Shown here in pieces: positions 4,792-6,722 of a stretch of DNA of 6,722 bases. The notes under the pieces are model-generated. The model worked only from the letters and a program-made list of their open reading frames with translations, had not been told where the DNA came from and ran no database searches. Location: assembly GCA_030610225.1 (NCBI GenBank), contig JAUWSD010000066.1, positions 1 to 6,722 of the forward strand. The letters are read 5' to 3'. Positions within the stretch are counted from its first letter, which is position 1. Every line of letters starts with the position of its first letter. This stretch comes from Chloroflexota bacterium. Lineage in GTDB: Bacteria > Chloroflexota > Anaerolineae > Anaerolineales > UBA11579. Made by a program: the position numbers and the translations under genes.

Positions 4792-6300
4792 TTAGGGATC
4801 GTCAGGTTCGCGGATAATTATCGTGATGGCTGTGGAATTTTCATAAGCTGTCACGACATCTTCACCCCTTAATAAGAAACCATCATATTCTTCTTCACCA
4901 TTTTGGGCAACCCACCCCCCAAGATTGAAGGATACCGGACCATCTGCCAGCATCCACTCACCGTTATATTTTCTTGCCAGGTGAATGTGAATACCTGTCG
5001 ATCTCCCTCCAAGACAAGATGGACTCCCAATTTTATCTGTCACTTCAACATAATCCCCAACTTTAAGATGATCTGTATCATCGAGGTGAAGATATACCAG
5101 CACCCAACCTGTATTTTCATCTCCATCCCCATCCAGGTCCAGAACTATTACCCCCAATGATTTTCTGGCGATCACGCCTGATGCAGATGCCAGCACCCAT
5201 TGATAATCAGCTTCTGCGCATCCGGGTTCACCCATAGCAGGTGCAAAATCCAACCCAGCCCAGGGACTGGTTTTTCTCCATGCTCCATGCGGACCTCCGG
5301 TGAATGCCCAGCGCTGTTTGCGTAGGAAAGGCAGGATCAACTCTGGCTGCTCGAGGTCTGACGGGATATGGTTTGCAGTGGACTGCTCATTTTCCCAGGG
5401 GTTTCCATACCACTCATAATAAAGCGCCATGTAGCCATCATCACCATAGATGATCTCTTCCCATTCAATTTTAGTATGGTCGAGACTGAAGTAATACATT
5501 ATTCCAATAGAACCCGCATTTAAATTCGGGTCAAGGCGCATGTTTGATCCATCTGAAAAGGTTAATTCCGTCAAGGAACCATCACGCCAGCCGTAGTATC
5601 CAATTACGAGTTTGTCGATTGCCAATCCGAGCTGACTGAATAGGTTATTCTGCAGCCCTTCCTCAAAACCCATAGGATAGAGAAGGACTTCATCTGCGAT
5701 CTCTTGGCTTACAACCCAGTTTCCATAAAATTGGAGGAGGGCCAGAGAGATCTCTGGATTGATCGAATTGTCCCTGGAAATGTATTTGACCATGTCAACA
5801 CCGGCGAGGGTGCCATAGTTTACAAACCACTCTGTATATGAGTTCAAATAGCCGTCATAGCTCTCAACTATTTCATCAAGATTGTTATCTTTGGCTGTCA
5901 GTGAATAAAGGAATTCTATATCCGGGATAAGTTTTGGCATCTCATCCGGAATATCAATATTTATAGGAATATATAAACCAATGCCGGGCTCAAGAAAATT
6001 AATATCAGATAAACCTTCGGTACCGATAATATCATCCCATTCCACATCGAAGCGTTTCGCGATCGCTGAGGCTGTATCTCCAGACTGCACCCGATAATAG
6101 AAATTAGGGTCTGGAGTTGGAGTGGGTGTAATGGTGGGTGTAATGGTGGTGGGGACTTGGGTTGGTTCCAAGGTTGCTGTTGATGGAACCAGTGTAACAG
6201 TTGGGGTTGATGGATTATTTGCCTGATCGGACACAGGTCCGCATGCAGATAATAGAATGACAAAAATTAAAATAGTAAATAATTGATGTTTTGTTTTCAT
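4792..6300 (-). CDS. LysM lipoprotein with C-terminal M23 (LytM)-like domain, 502 residues
   Basis: Predicted surface lipoprotein acting on or binding peptidoglycan. The signal peptide ends in lipobox LSAC with cysteine 20 as acylation site. A Thr/Pro linker (31-65) leads to a LysM repeat at about 68-112 (YRVQSGDTASAIAKRF onward). A helical region at about 125-300 contains NPEISLALLQFYGNW (181-195), reminiscent of lysozyme-like folds but without a convincing catalytic glutamate. The M23-like domain occupies about 334-450: GLDFAPA with D351, YLHL with H405, and GIHIH with H438 and H440. The histidine normally four residues before the first aspartate is W347. H338 in GGPHGAW is the nearest alternative. 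C361 and C429 may form a disulphide, and DLDGDGDE (388-395) resembles a calcium loop. It starts four bases after the stop of its tandem paralogue, without a Shine-Dalgarno, so coupling is likely. Enzymatic activity is uncertain. Confidence 0.9.
   Translation of the reverse strand: MKTKHQLFTILIFVILLSACGPVSDQANNPSTPTVTLVPSTATLEPTQVPTTITPTITPTPTPDPNFYYRVQSGDTASAIAKRFDVEWDDIIGTEGLSDINFLEPGIGLYIPINIDIPDEMPKLIPDIEFLYSLTAKDNNLDEIVESYDGYLNSYTEWFVNYGTLAGVDMVKYISRDNSINPEISLALLQFYGNWVVSQEIADEVLLYPMGFEEGLQNNLFSQLGLAIDKLVIGYYGWRDGSLTELTFSDGSNMRLDPNLNAGSIGIMYYFSLDHTKIEWEEIIYGDDGYMALYYEWYGNPWENEQSTANHIPSDLEQPELILPFLRKQRWAFTGGPHGAWRKTSPWAGLDFAPAMGEPGCAEADYQWVLASASGVIARKSLGVIVLDLDGDGDENTGWVLVYLHLDDTDHLKVGDYVEVTDKIGSPSCLGGRSTGIHIHLARKYNGEWMLADGPVSFNLGGWVAQNGEEEYDGFLLRGEDVVTAYENSTAITIIIREPDDP
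6122..6149. repeat. 12-bp tandem repeat, 2.3 copies, in the Thr/Pro linker
   Basis: On the plus strand GTGGGTGTAATG is repeated at 6122-6133 and 6134-6145 and begins again at 6146. On the minus strand it encodes the T-I-T-P repeats of the lipoprotein linker. Such in-frame units can change copy number by slippage and alter linker length between strains. Confidence 0.75.
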
Positions 6301-6304
6301 GAAT

Positions 6305-6722
6305 TTATTTTTTAATTGTATTTATTGGATCCCAACATTGACAAGCTTCGATTATCGTGCCGTTATTTTTTAAGTATCCATCGTAAATATTTCCAGTTCC
6401 GATGGGTGTCCAACCGTCCATTACGAATGGCACATCACCGTCTGCCAAAATCCATTCCCCATTATACCGTCTGGCGATGTGAAGGTGGGTGCCAGTTGAT
6501 AGCCCTCCCTCACATGATGGATGCCCGATCCTTTCACCAGCTTTTACATATTGTCCTACTTCAACACGCTCATCATAATAAATATGCATATATACGATAG
6601 TCCAACCAATTTCCGGATATCCATCTCCATCAATTTCCTGGATGACAGCGCCCATCTCTGAGTGAGTGATGAACCCATCTGCAACTGCAACTACCCAATC
6701 ATAAGATGCATAACAGCCGTTG
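6305..6722 (-). CDS. M23 (LytM)-like domain protein, C-terminal 138 residues (cut by window edge)
   Basis: Tandem paralogue of the LysM lipoprotein immediately downstream. The frame is open to the right edge of the window, reading GCYASYDWVV at its visible N-terminus, so the ATG at 6655 is internal and not the start. It aligns with residues about 360-480 of the lipoprotein, with roughly 50 identities over about 100 positions counted by eye. It keeps IVYMH (histidine of the second motif), THLHIA (the HxH pair), both cysteines of the presumed disulphide (GCY and HPSC), and the IDGDGYPEIGW loop. The first zinc-binding motif lies outside the window. The C-terminus adds two cysteines (EACQCW). An extracytoplasmic location is inferred from the paralogue. 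It is probably co-transcribed with the downstream copy, four bases away. Confidence 0.88.
   Translation of the reverse strand, partial: NGCYASYDWVVAVADGFITHSEMGAVIQEIDGDGYPEIGWTIVYMHIYYDERVEVGQYVKAGERIGHPSCEGGLSTGTHLHIARRYNGEWILADGDVPFVMDGWTPIGTGNIYDGYLKNNGTIIEACQCWDPINTIKK

Noticed and set aside
4813..4822. GATAATTATC palindrome near the convergent stops as a bidirectional terminator
   Set aside because: It is short, AT-rich, inside the lipoprotein coding region, and has no T tract.
4903..5160. Open frame on the plus strand opposite the lipoprotein gene
   Set aside because: It is antisense to a well-supported coding region. The peptide has no recognisable domain and there is no ribosome binding site, so it is a shadow frame.
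6305..6655. ATG at 6655 as the true start of the upstream M23-like gene
   Set aside because: The frame stays open upstream to the window edge and the extra residues align with the paralogue, so this methionine is internal.

Overview
The window looks like chromosomal DNA of a moderately AT-rich bacterium, most likely Chloroflexota of the class Anaerolineae. That placement is an inference. It rests on the recalled look of several proteins: a divergent PfkB kinase with a C-terminal GN-(I)-AAS-EGSGAFY block, a lipoprotein joining LysM to an M23-like domain through a Thr/Pro linker, and a pair of small membrane proteins. A 16S rRNA or RecA phylogeny would be needed to settle it. There are no tRNAs, rRNAs, insertion sequences, phage genes or CRISPR arrays.

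Left edge (1-477, minus strand): the first 159 codons of recA, with Walker A and Walker B intact. The recA promoter and ribosome binding site are readable in the 206-base intergenic region. A perfect 6-bp inverted repeat with an 8-bp spacer lies between and partly over its -35 and -10 boxes and is a candidate operator.

Positions 684-1369 (plus strand): a two-gene membrane unit. A 148-residue protein of unknown function overlaps by ATGA with a 65-residue single-pass membrane protein, and a clear Rho-independent terminator follows.

Positions 1412-4788 (plus strand): a compact, probably co-transcribed run of a PfkB-family sugar/nucleoside kinase, an M20 metallopeptidase, an OsmC-family protein with both redox cysteines, and an M50 (site-2 protease type) membrane metalloprotease. 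No shared pathway is evident. They look like a housekeeping cluster for salvage, peptide turnover, redox protection and membrane proteolysis.

Positions 4792-6722 (minus strand): two tandem paralogous extracytoplasmic proteins with M23-like (LytM) domains. The complete downstream copy is a lipoprotein with a LysM repeat. The upstream copy is cut by the window edge. Both share a cysteine pair and a DGDG loop inserted in the M23 fold. The complete copy lacks the usual first zinc-ligand histidine. The two strands converge with only three bases between stop codons.

Two plus-strand transcription units (starts at 684 and 1412) have a -10 hexamer beginning exactly 15 bases before the ATG and no Shine-Dalgarno sequence, which suggests nearly leaderless mRNAs. 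recA and the internal genes at 1127, 3545 and 4003 do have purine-rich ribosome binding sites. I found no clear new defence, mobile or biosynthetic system. The best leads are the recA operator candidate, the leaderless pattern and the altered M23 active site.
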